DNA of 5,071 nt from Candidatus Bathyarchaeota archaeon (GCA_018396935.1 JAGTRA010000078.1:1-5071); one strand, 5' to 3'. Shown: positions 1 to 5,071, counted from the stretch's first letter. Numbers and translations: made by a program. Notes: generated by a model from the sequence alone, not told the origin.

Positions 1-601
1 ATTGTATCGCTAATTCTTCAGCTTTCCTTATGAAAGCTATATCTTCATTTACTGGGGGCATGCCTGCCCTAACTAGGATGTCATTTATAACCCTTTTAAC
101 AATTTTATCAGGCATTATAGTGTCTACTCCACCCATCATTCGTAAGTATTGAAAAGTTATTAATCCAACGCCTTTAATTCCGCCTATGGGGTCTTCCCTC
201 CATTTTTTAAGATTCGCCGTTGAAGCCCATGTTCTAAGGGCTATTCTGTCATTGTTATCTAGCTTAGATAAGTAGAATGCTATATTCTTAGCCACCATCC
301 ATGAACGTTTATTTCTCCAAATTTGTAGAAGCTTTTCTAAGTTGGCTTCTACTAGGCTTTTTAAATTAACTATTTCTCCACTTTCAATAAAATTTTTGCG
401 AAACTCCTCAACCTTTGGGACGACAGCCGTAAAATAGTTTAAACCTATAGAAGTGAAGGCTGCGTCAACAACCATTAGTGCCACGTTGCCGCCCCAGCGT
501 TCAGTCCTTAAGCAGCGGTTACAGTACTCCTTAAGCTCTGGAACTTTACTCATGTAATCGTCTATTATCTGCTTCAGTTTCTCAAATTTATGATTTAGCA
601 C
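1..601 (-). CDS. Helix-hairpin-helix (HhH-GPD-like) DNA repair-type protein, 3' end outside window
   Basis: Two hundred codons are readable before the left window edge cuts the gene, so the C-terminus is missing. The start is taken as GTG at 601: an in-frame TAA lies immediately upstream, and AGGCGGT (608-614) sits six bases before it as a ribosome binding site; an ATG at codon 17 is the only other candidate. The protein is mainly helical. Residues 141-146 (GIKGVG) form a helix-hairpin-helix loop, followed by GGVDT with Asp160 and then PDKIVKRV. This is the layout of the endonuclease III/MutY/AlkA superfamily, where the hairpin binds the DNA backbone and the Asp activates the base-excision reaction. 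The Lys used by bifunctional glycosylase/lyases after the hairpin is replaced by Ile148, so any activity would be of monofunctional type. A lone CxxC (27-30) is present; whether an Fe-S cluster follows cannot be seen. The gene lies 23 bases downstream of the primase-like gene and is probably cotranscribed. The fold is fairly sure; the substrate is unknown. Confidence 0.7.
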   Translation of the reverse strand, partial: MLNHKFEKLKQIIDDYMSKVPELKEYCNRCLRTERWGGNVALMVVDAAFTSIGLNYFTAVVPKVEEFRKNFIESGEIVNLKSLVEANLEKLLQIWRNKRSWMVAKNIAFYLSKLDNNDRIALRTWASTANLKKWREDPIGGIKGVGLITFQYLRMMGGVDTIMPDKIVKRVINDILVRAGMPPVNEDIAFIRKAEELAIQ

Positions 602-614
602 TTAATTACCGCCT
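602..614 (-). promoter_or_regulatory. Ribosome binding site fixing the GTG start of the HhH gene
   Basis: On the minus strand AGGCGGT (608-614) precedes the GTG at 601 by six bases. A TAA directly abuts the GTG in frame, so no earlier start is possible. This supports the GTG over the internal ATG at codon 17. Confidence 0.5.
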
Positions 615-624
615 ATTCTTCTTA

Positions 625-1485
625 TCAGGATTTACTAAGCCACTCAATTATCTGCTCATCAAGCTTTTTCTTCCTCTCTTTCTTACCTCCCCTTAGTGGG
701 TATCCCCCAATCAGCTTGTAGGCTTTCATGGCTAAATCATCTGCTTCGCCTGTTATGAAGACTCGCCAATTTGGATTATGCCTAAAATCATCAGGCTTAA
801 TCCACTCAGGTGAGAAATTGTCTAAATCGTTAGGCTTCATGCATATGCATACAACATTTAACTCGCGATGTAAGCTCAGTGGGCATGTGAAGACTCTCCC
901 AGCATCCATCCTATTTTCAATCTTCAAATTTGCTACGCTATGTTTTTCTGCAATTTTCATGTTCACGTACTCGACTATTGCATAGGCGAAATCAAGGGGG
1001 TGAGCTTCTTTTAAGATTTCAGGCGATATCGCCCGTTCATGAATGTGTACATGGCATCCCCTACCAGACCACTTTATATAGGTAGATTCTTTAATTCCAT
1101 ATTCCTCGAGAATTGCAACTATTTCACGGGCTATTTCTATCGTGTCTCTCCATCTGGTTGGGTCATTGTCTATATCCCATGTAGGCGTGCAGGCTATAAC
1201 ATCATCGAGGGATGGTTTATGGGCGATAGGTTGTGTATTGAATTTATAAACGTTAGCTGTAGCATATATTGATCTTACACGTTGCCCAAAATTTTTGATG
1301 AGCTTTTGAAAATCCTCCAGGCTTTGAATAGTCACAGGCTTCCCATGTAAATACCTTCTAAATAGCAGCGTACTCTTTTCGTCGGCGAGATGAAGCGCTA
1401 CCCATCTTCCTCTACAGAAGTCAGCTATTTCCTCCCTTACTTGAGTTTTTAAGTAGTGTTTAATAGCTGTCTCCTGCAAGTTCAA
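625..1485 (-). CDS. Small archaeo-eukaryotic primase (PriS-like AEP) protein
   Basis: This is a 286-residue protein with motifs of the AEP superfamily, to which the catalytic subunit of archaeal primase and the LigD polymerase domain belong. Motif I is WDID (Asp104, Asp106, metal ligands). Motif II is SGRGCHVHI (140-148), the Ser/His nucleotide-binding loop, one residue shorter than the usual archaeal SGRRGxH form. A motif III-like stretch, RVF then PLSLH, spans 197-206; the third acidic metal ligand could be Glu190 or Asp194. It is shorter than typical archaeal PriS (roughly 330-400 residues) and shows no CxxC/CxxH zinc knuckle. The predicted role is template-dependent nucleotide polymerisation in priming, gap filling or end repair; I think a paralogue is likelier than the replicative primase. 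The start is TTG at 1485, inside the last codons of the KaiC-like gene; a second TTG at 1479 is possible. The C-terminus is basic (GGKKERKKK, 267-275), plausibly nucleic-acid binding. Confidence 0.8.
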   Translation of the reverse strand: MNLQETAIKHYLKTQVREEIADFCRGRWVALHLADEKSTLLFRRYLHGKPVTIQSLEDFQKLIKNFGQRVRSIYATANVYKFNTQPIAHKPSLDDVIACTPTWDIDNDPTRWRDTIEIAREIVAILEEYGIKESTYIKWSGRGCHVHIHERAISPEILKEAHPLDFAYAIVEYVNMKIAEKHSVANLKIENRMDAGRVFTCPLSLHRELNVVCICMKPNDLDNFSPEWIKPDDFRHNPNWRVFITGEADDLAMKAYKLIGGYPLRGGKKERKKKLDEQIIEWLSKS

Positions 1486-2284
1486 GTTGCGCCTTCTCCG
1501 ATGCCCTCCTAATTTTCTCCATAACCTTCTTAGGCAGGGCTATGTCCTCCCTTCTTTCCTCAACGGGGCCTAGTATTACGAGTCCTTTCCCATGCTCTAT
1601 CATAATTTCATGCATGCTGAGGCTATGGGGCGTGTGCCTCATCTTCTCTATTAGAATGTACCTCTTTAATGTTCCACCTTTAACGTGGCGTCTGAATCTT
1701 ATTATGCCATCGGCTATGTGCTCTATCCCCCAGCCGAAGGCTTCAGAAGTGGTTATAGCGTATTGGGATGTTGCTAGAATTGTAAAGTCCCATTTATAGA
1801 GCACCTTTTTAACAAAATAGGAGTGTCTCCTCGCCATAGCAGGTTTATCAAGCCAAAATGCTGAAAGTGAGTCTATAACAAGCCTTGCCCTGCCATATCC
1901 TAGTGTCTTCTTAGCCTCAATTATCTTACTCACTAACTCTTCAATGTTAAGTGACTTAATAGTCCATTGGTCCTCCACTCCCATTAAGGCGTCAATTAAT
2001 ACGAGTTTTCCCTCGCTTATAGCCCTTGAAAAATCAAAGCCAAATTGACTAGCCTGAGTGATTATGGATTCTCGGCTTTCTTCTGTGGTGACGTATATGC
2101 ATTTATCGCCATCTCTTATTCCTTGAGCTATAAAGTGAATACATAAAATTGTCTTACCTGTTCCAGGCTCACCAGTGACGGCGACAGTAAATCCTCTAGG
2201 TATCCCTCCTGCAAGCATTTCATCTAAGGCTGGTATGCCTGTGGATAGTCTCTCTATGCTCAATTCTATATATTCTCCATGCAA
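1460..2284 (-). CDS. Single-domain KaiC/RadA-like RecA-fold ATPase
   Basis: This is a 274-residue RecA-superfamily ATPase of the archaeal KaiC-domain type. Walker A is GEPGTGKT (38-45). The paired glutamates characteristic of KaiC follow strand 2 (TTEES, 67-71). Walker B is RLVIDSLS with Asp138. A sensor-like ATSQ lies at 171-174, and the C-terminal part (IEHIADGIIRFRR, 188-200, and EKMRHTPH, 213-220) matches the inter-subunit end of KaiC domains. Bacterial KaiC has two such domains and is a clock protein; single-domain archaeal members lack the clock partners and are generally of unknown role, with hexamer or filament formation expected. A charged tail (241-265) follows the core. The start is TTG at 2284; an ATG four bases downstream is out of frame and ends after four codons. 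The gene lies 44 bases downstream of the GPN gene and overlaps the primase-like gene by 26 bases, so those two are probably translationally coupled and functionally linked. Confidence 0.85.
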   Translation of the reverse strand: MHGEYIELSIERLSTGIPALDEMLAGGIPRGFTVAVTGEPGTGKTILCIHFIAQGIRDGDKCIYVTTEESRESIITQASQFGFDFSRAISEGKLVLIDALMGVEDQWTIKSLNIEELVSKIIEAKKTLGYGRARLVIDSLSAFWLDKPAMARRHSYFVKKVLYKWDFTILATSQYAITTSEAFGWGIEHIADGIIRFRRHVKGGTLKRYILIEKMRHTPHSLSMHEIMIEHGKGLVILGPVEERREDIALPKKVMEKIRRASEKAQLELAGDSY

Positions 2285-2303
2285 TTATTTTGCGGCATAA
2301 GCC

Positions 2304-2310
2304 TATAAAT
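2304..2310 (-). promoter_or_regulatory. TATA-like box for the KaiC-like gene
   Basis: ATTTATA on the minus strand is centred about 23 bases before the TTG start at 2284. That is the archaeal TATA-to-start distance expected if the transcript is leaderless or nearly so, and no Shine-Dalgarno motif lies before this TTG. It suggests that the KaiC-primase-HhH genes can be transcribed apart from the GPN gene. The box is short and the DNA A/T-rich, so chance is not excluded. Confidence 0.4.
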
Positions 2311-2328
2311 ACTGTTTTGGGTTGAAGT

Positions 2329-3048
2329 TTAGGTTAGGTCTCCACAAGCGCATTTAACCTCGTATAACATATCCAAAAGCTCACTAAAACCTATCTTATA
2401 TTTTGCTGATAGTAGGGGGACTCTTTGAGCTGGAACAACCTTTTGTAGAAGCTCTGAAAGGGGTATATAAATGTCAGATAGCATCCCCTTAGGCTTAATT
2501 TTCTTAGCTTGGGAGGCTGGGTTTATGAGGTAAGCTTTGACTTTTTCAGCCTCCCCCTCCTCTAGGAGATCAACTTTGTTAATAACGTTAATCATTTCTA
2601 TTCCAAGCCTATATCTAGTTGCAAGTGAGTATAAGTAGGCGGCAGGTAGGTCTTTAACGCCTATTGTAGCATCTATTATGAAGACGCCTATGGAATTTTT
2701 TAATTTTCCAGCAATTTTAGGTCCAGCTTTATGAAAAATGAAGACTTCAAGTTGTCCAGGAGCATCTATGAGGGTGAAATCCGCGTTGAAAGATGGTATG
2801 TTCATTTTGCTCAATTTTTCCATTGCCTTAAGTAGGGCGCCATTTGGTCCAAGCCCCTCTTTTCGCATTATTTCCTCAATGGTGAATTTACTTCTAATAT
2901 CATAATCACAATCATATGGTAATGAGATGCATCCCGGATCTAAGTTGATCACCTTAACGTTATAGCCCTCTTCTCTTAGATAATCGCTAAAGCTCTTAGT
3001 TAGTAGGCTTTTACCTGATCCAGCAGGGCCTAAAATCATGATGTTCAC
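2329..3048 (-). CDS. Archaeal GPN-loop GTPase
   Basis: This is a 239-residue P-loop GTPase of the GPN family, which in archaea is represented by the homodimeric PAB0955-type protein and in eukaryotes by Gpn1-3, factors in RNA polymerase II assembly. Counting from the start used here, Walker A is GPAGSGKS (7-14), NLDPG lies at 35-39, the diagnostic Gly-Pro-Asn loop at 67-69, the switch-II motif DAPGQLE at 95-101, the guanine-specificity motif NKVD at 157-160, and SAK at 214-216. The frame is open to an ATG at 3141, which would add 31 residues, but that extension is hydrophobic and would precede the P-loop strand that normally begins these proteins. The GTG at 3048 has GGGGG nine bases upstream and gives a length close to the roughly 250 residues usual for archaeal members. 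The gene is transcribed away from the AIM24-like gene and followed after 44 bases by the KaiC-like gene. Identity is secure; the start is moderately sure. Confidence 0.9.
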   Translation of the reverse strand: MNIMILGPAGSGKSLLTKSFSDYLREEGYNVKVINLDPGCISLPYDCDYDIRSKFTIEEIMRKEGLGPNGALLKAMEKLSKMNIPSFNADFTLIDAPGQLEVFIFHKAGPKIAGKLKNSIGVFIIDATIGVKDLPAAYLYSLATRYRLGIEMINVINKVDLLEEGEAEKVKAYLINPASQAKKIKPKGMLSDIYIPLSELLQKVVPAQRVPLLSAKYKIGFSELLDMLYEVKCACGDLT

Positions 3049-3165
3049 TTTAAACAGCCCCCGATTTGAATTACATGAATCAAACACTATAATTTCTTCG
3101 CTGAATATTATGAAAAGGTTAATAAGCCCTGTTTTTCTCATTATGAGGCTTGAGAGGTTTTAAAA
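3049..3165. promoter_or_regulatory. Divergent promoter region between GPN and AIM24-like genes
   Basis: These 117 bases must carry the promoters of two oppositely directed genes if the GTG start of the GPN gene is right. On the minus strand AATTATA (3089-3095) would place transcription start near 3066, giving a short leader that contains the GGGGG at 3058-3062 before the GTG at 3048. On the plus strand the A/T-rich stretch around 3099-3125 could hold the TATA box of the AIM24-like gene, but no single box stands out. Confidence 0.4.
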
Positions 3166-3168
3166 TTG
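3154..3168 (+). promoter_or_regulatory. Ribosome binding site and TTG start of the AIM24-like gene
   Basis: GAGGT at 3154-3158 lies seven bases before TTG at 3166. The ATG at 3173 is in another frame. The residues encoded from the TTG line up with the usual start of this family (KYEI...YSLLVVNLEPGE), so the TTG is accepted. Confidence 0.6.
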
Positions 3169-3807
3169 AAGTATGAAATCAAGTATCGTCCATCTTATTC
3201 ACTGCTTGTTGTAAATCTTGAACCGGGGGAGAAAATTGTTGCAGAGGCAGGGGCAATGACTTACATGTCACCTAACATAGAGGTTAAAACTAGGATGAGC
3301 ATCCTGGGGAGCCTAGGCTTAACAGTACTTGGTCGCCAATCATTTTTCGTAAATGAGTATATCGCCAAGGATGGGCCAGGTGAAGCAGCTTTTGCCTCCG
3401 CTCCTGTAGGCGATGTTGAAGTCTTACAGGTTAAGCCTGGACAGGGCTATATTATACAGAAGTCTGCGTACTTAGCATCGACTGAAAATATTGACCTAGA
3501 CGTTAAGTGGGAAGGTTTTACAAAGGGCCTTTTTGGACAAGGCTTATTTATGATAAAAGCTACAGGGGATGGGTCCCTCTTCATAAACACTTTTGGCGCC
3601 ATAGATAAACACGTACTTAAGCCAGGTGAATCCTTAATAGTTGATAACTTCCACCTCGTAGCCTTCAGTAGTACATGCAGTTATAGGGTAACAAAATTTG
3701 GGGGTTTAAAAGAGACAATTTTAGGTGGAGAGGGCCTAGTTACCAGAATAGAGGGGCCAGGCGAAGTATATGTTCAAACAAAAAACTTGGTCACTCCTAG
3801 AGCCTAG
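3166..3807 (+). CDS. AIM24/TIGR00266-family protein
   Basis: This is a 213-residue beta-strand-rich soluble protein of the AIM24 (TIGR00266, DUF124) family. Family hallmarks are LEPGEKIVAEAGAMTYMS (18-35), the GLTVLGRQSFFVNEY segment (51-65), AAFASAPVGDVEVLQV (74-89), the glycine-rich GLFGQGLFMIKATGDGSLFI region (121-140), LKPGESLIVDNFHLVAF (151-167) and a C-terminal GPGEVYVQT (197-205). The repeated strand-turn pattern suggests the double-stranded beta-helix-like fold known for this family. No signal peptide or membrane segment is visible. The fungal namesake is linked to mitochondrial inner-membrane organisation, but the prokaryotic proteins have no agreed biochemical function and none is claimed here. 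The length is typical and the gene looks intact. It has a TTG start with a good ribosome binding site and stands alone, divergent from the GPN gene and 200 bases before the fluoride channel gene. Confidence 0.88.
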   Translation: MKYEIKYRPSYSLLVVNLEPGEKIVAEAGAMTYMSPNIEVKTRMSILGSLGLTVLGRQSFFVNEYIAKDGPGEAAFASAPVGDVEVLQVKPGQGYIIQKSAYLASTENIDLDVKWEGFTKGLFGQGLFMIKATGDGSLFINTFGAIDKHVLKPGESLIVDNFHLVAFSSTCSYRVTKFGGLKETILGGEGLVTRIEGPGEVYVQTKNLVTPRA

Positions 3808-3863
3808 AGTAAGTGCGAGAGCTCGGTAGTCCAACTTTTAACCCTAAAAACGCTTAAGTTAAT

Positions 3864-3909
3864 GGAAAATTTTCCTTTGCAGGCTTGGAAGCAAAGGGAA
3901 TACGTATTC
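3864..3909. repeat. Cluster of three adjacent inverted repeats upstream of crcB
   Basis: Three dyads follow one another in 46 bases: a perfect 12-base palindrome GGAAAATTTTCC (3864-3875); a stem CCTTTGC (3874-3880) pairing with GCAAAGG (3891-3897) around a 10-base loop; and a perfect 12-base palindrome GAATACGTATTC (3898-3909). Their centres are 16 and 18 bases apart, and the middle stem shares bases with the first palindrome. They could be protein-binding sites for dimeric regulators, or the middle one an RNA hairpin. The cluster lies 57 bases downstream of the AIM24-like stop and 98 bases upstream of the channel start, so it may serve either gene. Confidence 0.6.
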
Positions 3910-3946
3910 ATTTTTGGTAATGGATCCTTGGGAGTTGAGCGAATAG

Positions 3947-3953
3947 TTTAAAA
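3947..3953 (+). promoter_or_regulatory. Possible TATA box for the crcB-DUF190 pair
   Basis: TTTAAAA is flanked by more G/C-containing DNA. A start of transcription about 26 bases downstream, near 3976, would leave a leader of roughly 32 bases before the GTG at 4008, and would place the three-dyad cluster just upstream of the promoter. Short and not unique, so tentative. Confidence 0.3.
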
Positions 3954-4007
3954 GAGTCTGGTGTAGCAAGAGGTTGCCACATAGAGTGCTTAGGGAACAG
4001 TGGAGCT

Positions 4008-4406
4008 GTGGAGAAATTGAGGCTTGCCGAATTTATTTTCCTAGCATTAGGCGCGGTGGCAGGGGCATACTTACGTTATAGGATTACACGATTACCTATT
4101 GCTATTGGAAATTTGCCTATTAACATTCTAATAGTTAATGTTCTAGGCAGCTTCGTTTTGGGGCTCTTTTCAGCACTAACTACTGTTTTAAGCTTTGAGG
4201 AAAAATATGTATTGCTTGTCGCAGTAGGGTTCTGCGGCTCTCTTACTACAATGTCTTCTCTACAGCTTGAAGTTGCTAATCACCTTGATAATCGTAGGCT
4301 GAGCCTTGCAGTGCTAGAAATCATAGCAAATGTAGGCTTCTCCTTAATAGCATTAATAATGGGCAGATTAATAGGATATTTCATGCTGGGAAGGATGCTG
4401 CAATGA
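4008..4406 (+). CDS. crcB: CrcB/Fluc-type fluoride channel subunit
   Basis: This is a 132-residue membrane protein with four hydrophobic segments (about 7-26, 37-60, 66-90 and 98-125), the size and topology of Fluc channel subunits, which assemble as antiparallel dimers in the cytoplasmic membrane and expel toxic fluoride. Family motifs are LGAVAGAYLRY (14-24), PINILIVNVLGSFVLG (38-52 region, with the conserved Asn44) and GFCGSLTTMSSLQLE (74-88). The Thr-Thr at 80-81 matches the structural sodium site region. In most members the last motif reads TTFSTF; here the two phenylalanines of the pore Phe box are Met82 and Leu85. Only one channel gene is visible, so a homodimer is assumed. The start is GTG at 4008; TTG at 4017 is an alternative, and neither has a well-spaced ribosome binding site. 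It overlaps the following DUF190 gene by four bases. I saw no fluoride riboswitch upstream. Confidence 0.88.
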   Translation: MEKLRLAEFIFLALGAVAGAYLRYRITRLPIAIGNLPINILIVNVLGSFVLGLFSALTTVLSFEEKYVLLVAVGFCGSLTTMSSLQLEVANHLDNRRLSLAVLEIIANVGFSLIALIMGRLIGYFMLGRMLQ

Positions 4407-4714
4407 AAATGAGAATGTGGGACATAATAATAAGAATCAAGAAAAATGATGAACTTGATGGTAAACGGCTACATGAACTTATCATGGACTTTCTAATAAA
4501 AGCCCATGTAGCCGGCGCTACTATATGGACGGGTATAAATGGCTTTGGAAAACGCGGCAGATCCACCCTACAGCTTGAGGGCATAACCGTTAACATGCCC
4601 TTGATAATAGAAGTTATAGATGAACAGTCAAAACTTGAACCCCTATTGCCTGAACTTAAGAGAATAATAGGCGATAATGGAATAGTAACAATTCAAGAAG
4701 TCTACGTAGTGTAA
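4403..4714 (+). CDS. DUF190 family, PII-like small protein
   Basis: This is a 103-residue DUF190 protein. The family signature is GATIWTGINGFGKRG (38-52), followed by LPLIIEVID-type residues MPLIIEVIDEQ (65-75) and a C-terminal strand IVTIQEVYVV (94-103). The predicted beta-alpha-beta-beta-alpha-beta order is that of PII-like ferredoxin-fold trimers. DUF190 genes are often found next to crcB, so a role in modulating or supporting fluoride export is inferred from context, not shown. The ATG at 4403 shares bases with the TGA of the channel gene (ATGA), which implies translational coupling; GGAAGG about eight bases upstream, within the channel gene, serves as ribosome binding site. A second ATG at 4409 is possible. 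Most of the family carries a glycine-rich loop before the strand, and this one does too. The length is normal and the gene is intact. Confidence 0.88.
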   Translation: MKMRMWDIIIRIKKNDELDGKRLHELIMDFLIKAHVAGATIWTGINGFGKRGRSTLQLEGITVNMPLIIEVIDEQSKLEPLLPELKRIIGDNGIVTIQEVYVV

Positions 4715-4741
4715 AACCACAAAAATGGCGCTTCTCTGAGT

Positions 4742-4829
4742 GATTATTTTAATCATTAGGTTTTATATTTTAGTAAAAAAGAGTTAATCTAAAAGTAATA
4801 GAAATAACAATTTTTACGATTATTTTAAT
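4742..4829. repeat. 12-base direct repeat GATTATTTTAAT
   Basis: The same 12 bases occur at 4742-4753 and 4818-4829, 76 bases apart, each just ahead of a T-rich run. In such A/T-rich DNA the repeat may be fortuitous, or the two copies may mark tandem terminators. Confidence 0.4.
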
Positions 4830-4840
4830 GGTTTTTTCCA
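4755..4840 (+). terminator. T-rich termination region after the crcB-DUF190 unit
   Basis: Several T-runs follow the DUF190 stop: GGTTTTATATTTTAG near 4759-4773, TTTTT at 4811-4815 and TTTTTT at 4832-4837. Archaeal transcription commonly ends at such T-tracts without a strong hairpin. Only a weak 5-base inverted repeat (TGATT/AATCA, 4741-4755) precedes them. Confidence 0.45.
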
Positions 4841-5071
4841 ACTATTCTAGACCTACCCCCTCCCCCTATACAACCATCTCAGCCTGTTCAATTTAGCATC
4901 TCCTGAGGATTTAATTGGCATGAGCATTTTTTAGCTGTTACGTTTATGCTCAAGAACTCCATCCACCATGCCAAGTACCATATCGAAGTTTCTCCACAAA
5001 GTACATCAATGAAAAACGGCACACGATTATTTACCACTAAATGAGCTCTTACCAAGAAATTAGGTTTAAAT

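Larger units (their letters stand above)
4715..5071. other. Intergenic tail with no confident gene
   Basis: Apart from the T-runs and direct repeat, this stretch holds a pyrimidine tract (CCTACCCCCTCCCCCTATA, 4852-4870; G-rich on the minus strand) and less A/T-rich DNA from about 4870 on. On the minus strand a frame stays open from the right edge (5070) to a TGA at 4888-4890, about 60 codons, with residues such as NNRVPFFIDVLCGE and three Trp. An ORF of this length is expected fairly often by chance, it matches nothing I recognise, and its codon use (many TTG, some CGT, CCG and TCG) differs from the neighbours. It could be the 3' end of a gene entering from the right, a decayed gene, or nothing. 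Confidence 0.5.

Noticed and set aside
625..1485. LigD-type NHEJ polymerase
   Set aside because: Motif II and the PLSLH segment are closer to PriS than to the LigD polymerase form, and no ligase or Ku is visible in the window.
728..1799. Plus-strand open frames at 728-985, 1039-1272 and 1542-1799
   Set aside because: They lie wholly within the minus-strand primase-like and KaiC-like genes, which have clear family motifs; the antisense translations show no domain pattern.
1460..2284. Circadian clock KaiC
   Set aside because: Only one KaiC domain is present and there is no KaiA or KaiB; single-domain archaeal members are a separate group.
3922..3948. An eight-residue leader peptide (MDPWELSE) before crcB
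   Set aside because: It has no ribosome binding site, no repeated regulatory codon and no attenuator-like hairpin arrangement.
3808..4007. Fluoride (crcB motif) riboswitch upstream of the channel gene
   Set aside because: GGTAATGG near 3916 resembles the 5' part of the motif, but the paired CNCC segment, the second stem followed by TGATG, and the pseudoknot partner are not present.
4381..4596. Minus-strand open frame antisense to the channel and DUF190 genes
   Set aside because: It is a shadow of two well-supported plus-strand genes.
4770..4841. A 23-codon hydrophobic minus-strand frame starting at TTG 4841 with a G-rich tract upstream
   Set aside because: The tract is too far from the TTG to act as a ribosome binding site, and the peptide (many Ile, Lys, Val) is what A/T-rich DNA yields by chance.
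4852..4870. G-quadruplex on the minus strand
   Set aside because: Only two long G-runs and one GG are present, fewer than the four runs needed within one strand.

Overview
The window looks like a piece of an archaeal chromosome, most likely from a thermophilic member of the Thermoproteota/Bathyarchaeia/Korarchaeota side of the tree; I cannot name the lineage from sequence alone. The reasons are an archaeal GPN-loop GTPase, a single-domain archaeal KaiC-type ATPase, an archaeo-eukaryotic primase (AEP) fold protein, A/T-rich intergenic DNA with TATA-like boxes, frequent AGG/AGA and ATA codons, and a strong preference for GTG and TTG start codons (six of the seven genes with a visible start, by my assignments).

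Left half (1-3048, all minus strand, read right to left): a GPN-loop GTPase, then a KaiC/RadA-like ATPase, then a small primase-like AEP protein whose start lies inside the end of the KaiC-like gene, then a helix-hairpin-helix protein of the DNA glycosylase type that runs off the left edge. The last three are packed as one transcription unit (26-base overlap, then a 23-base gap). They read as a possible nucleic-acid maintenance module: a RecA-fold ATPase, a nucleotidyltransferase and a base-excision-type HhH protein. I do not recognise this combination as a named system, and it is the most interesting part of the window.

Middle (3049-3165): a short divergent promoter region. To its right on the plus strand is an AIM24/TIGR00266-type beta-rich protein (3166-3807). 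A 200-base gap follows, holding an unusual run of three consecutive inverted repeats.

Right half (4008-4714, plus strand): a CrcB/Fluc-type fluoride channel subunit overlapping by four bases (ATGA) with a DUF190 PII-like protein, a pairing that recurs in prokaryotes. The channel has lost both phenylalanines of the usual pore 'Phe box'. The last 357 bases hold T-rich probable terminator sequence, a 12-base direct repeat, a pyrimidine-rich tract and only a weak, possibly partial ORF at the right edge.
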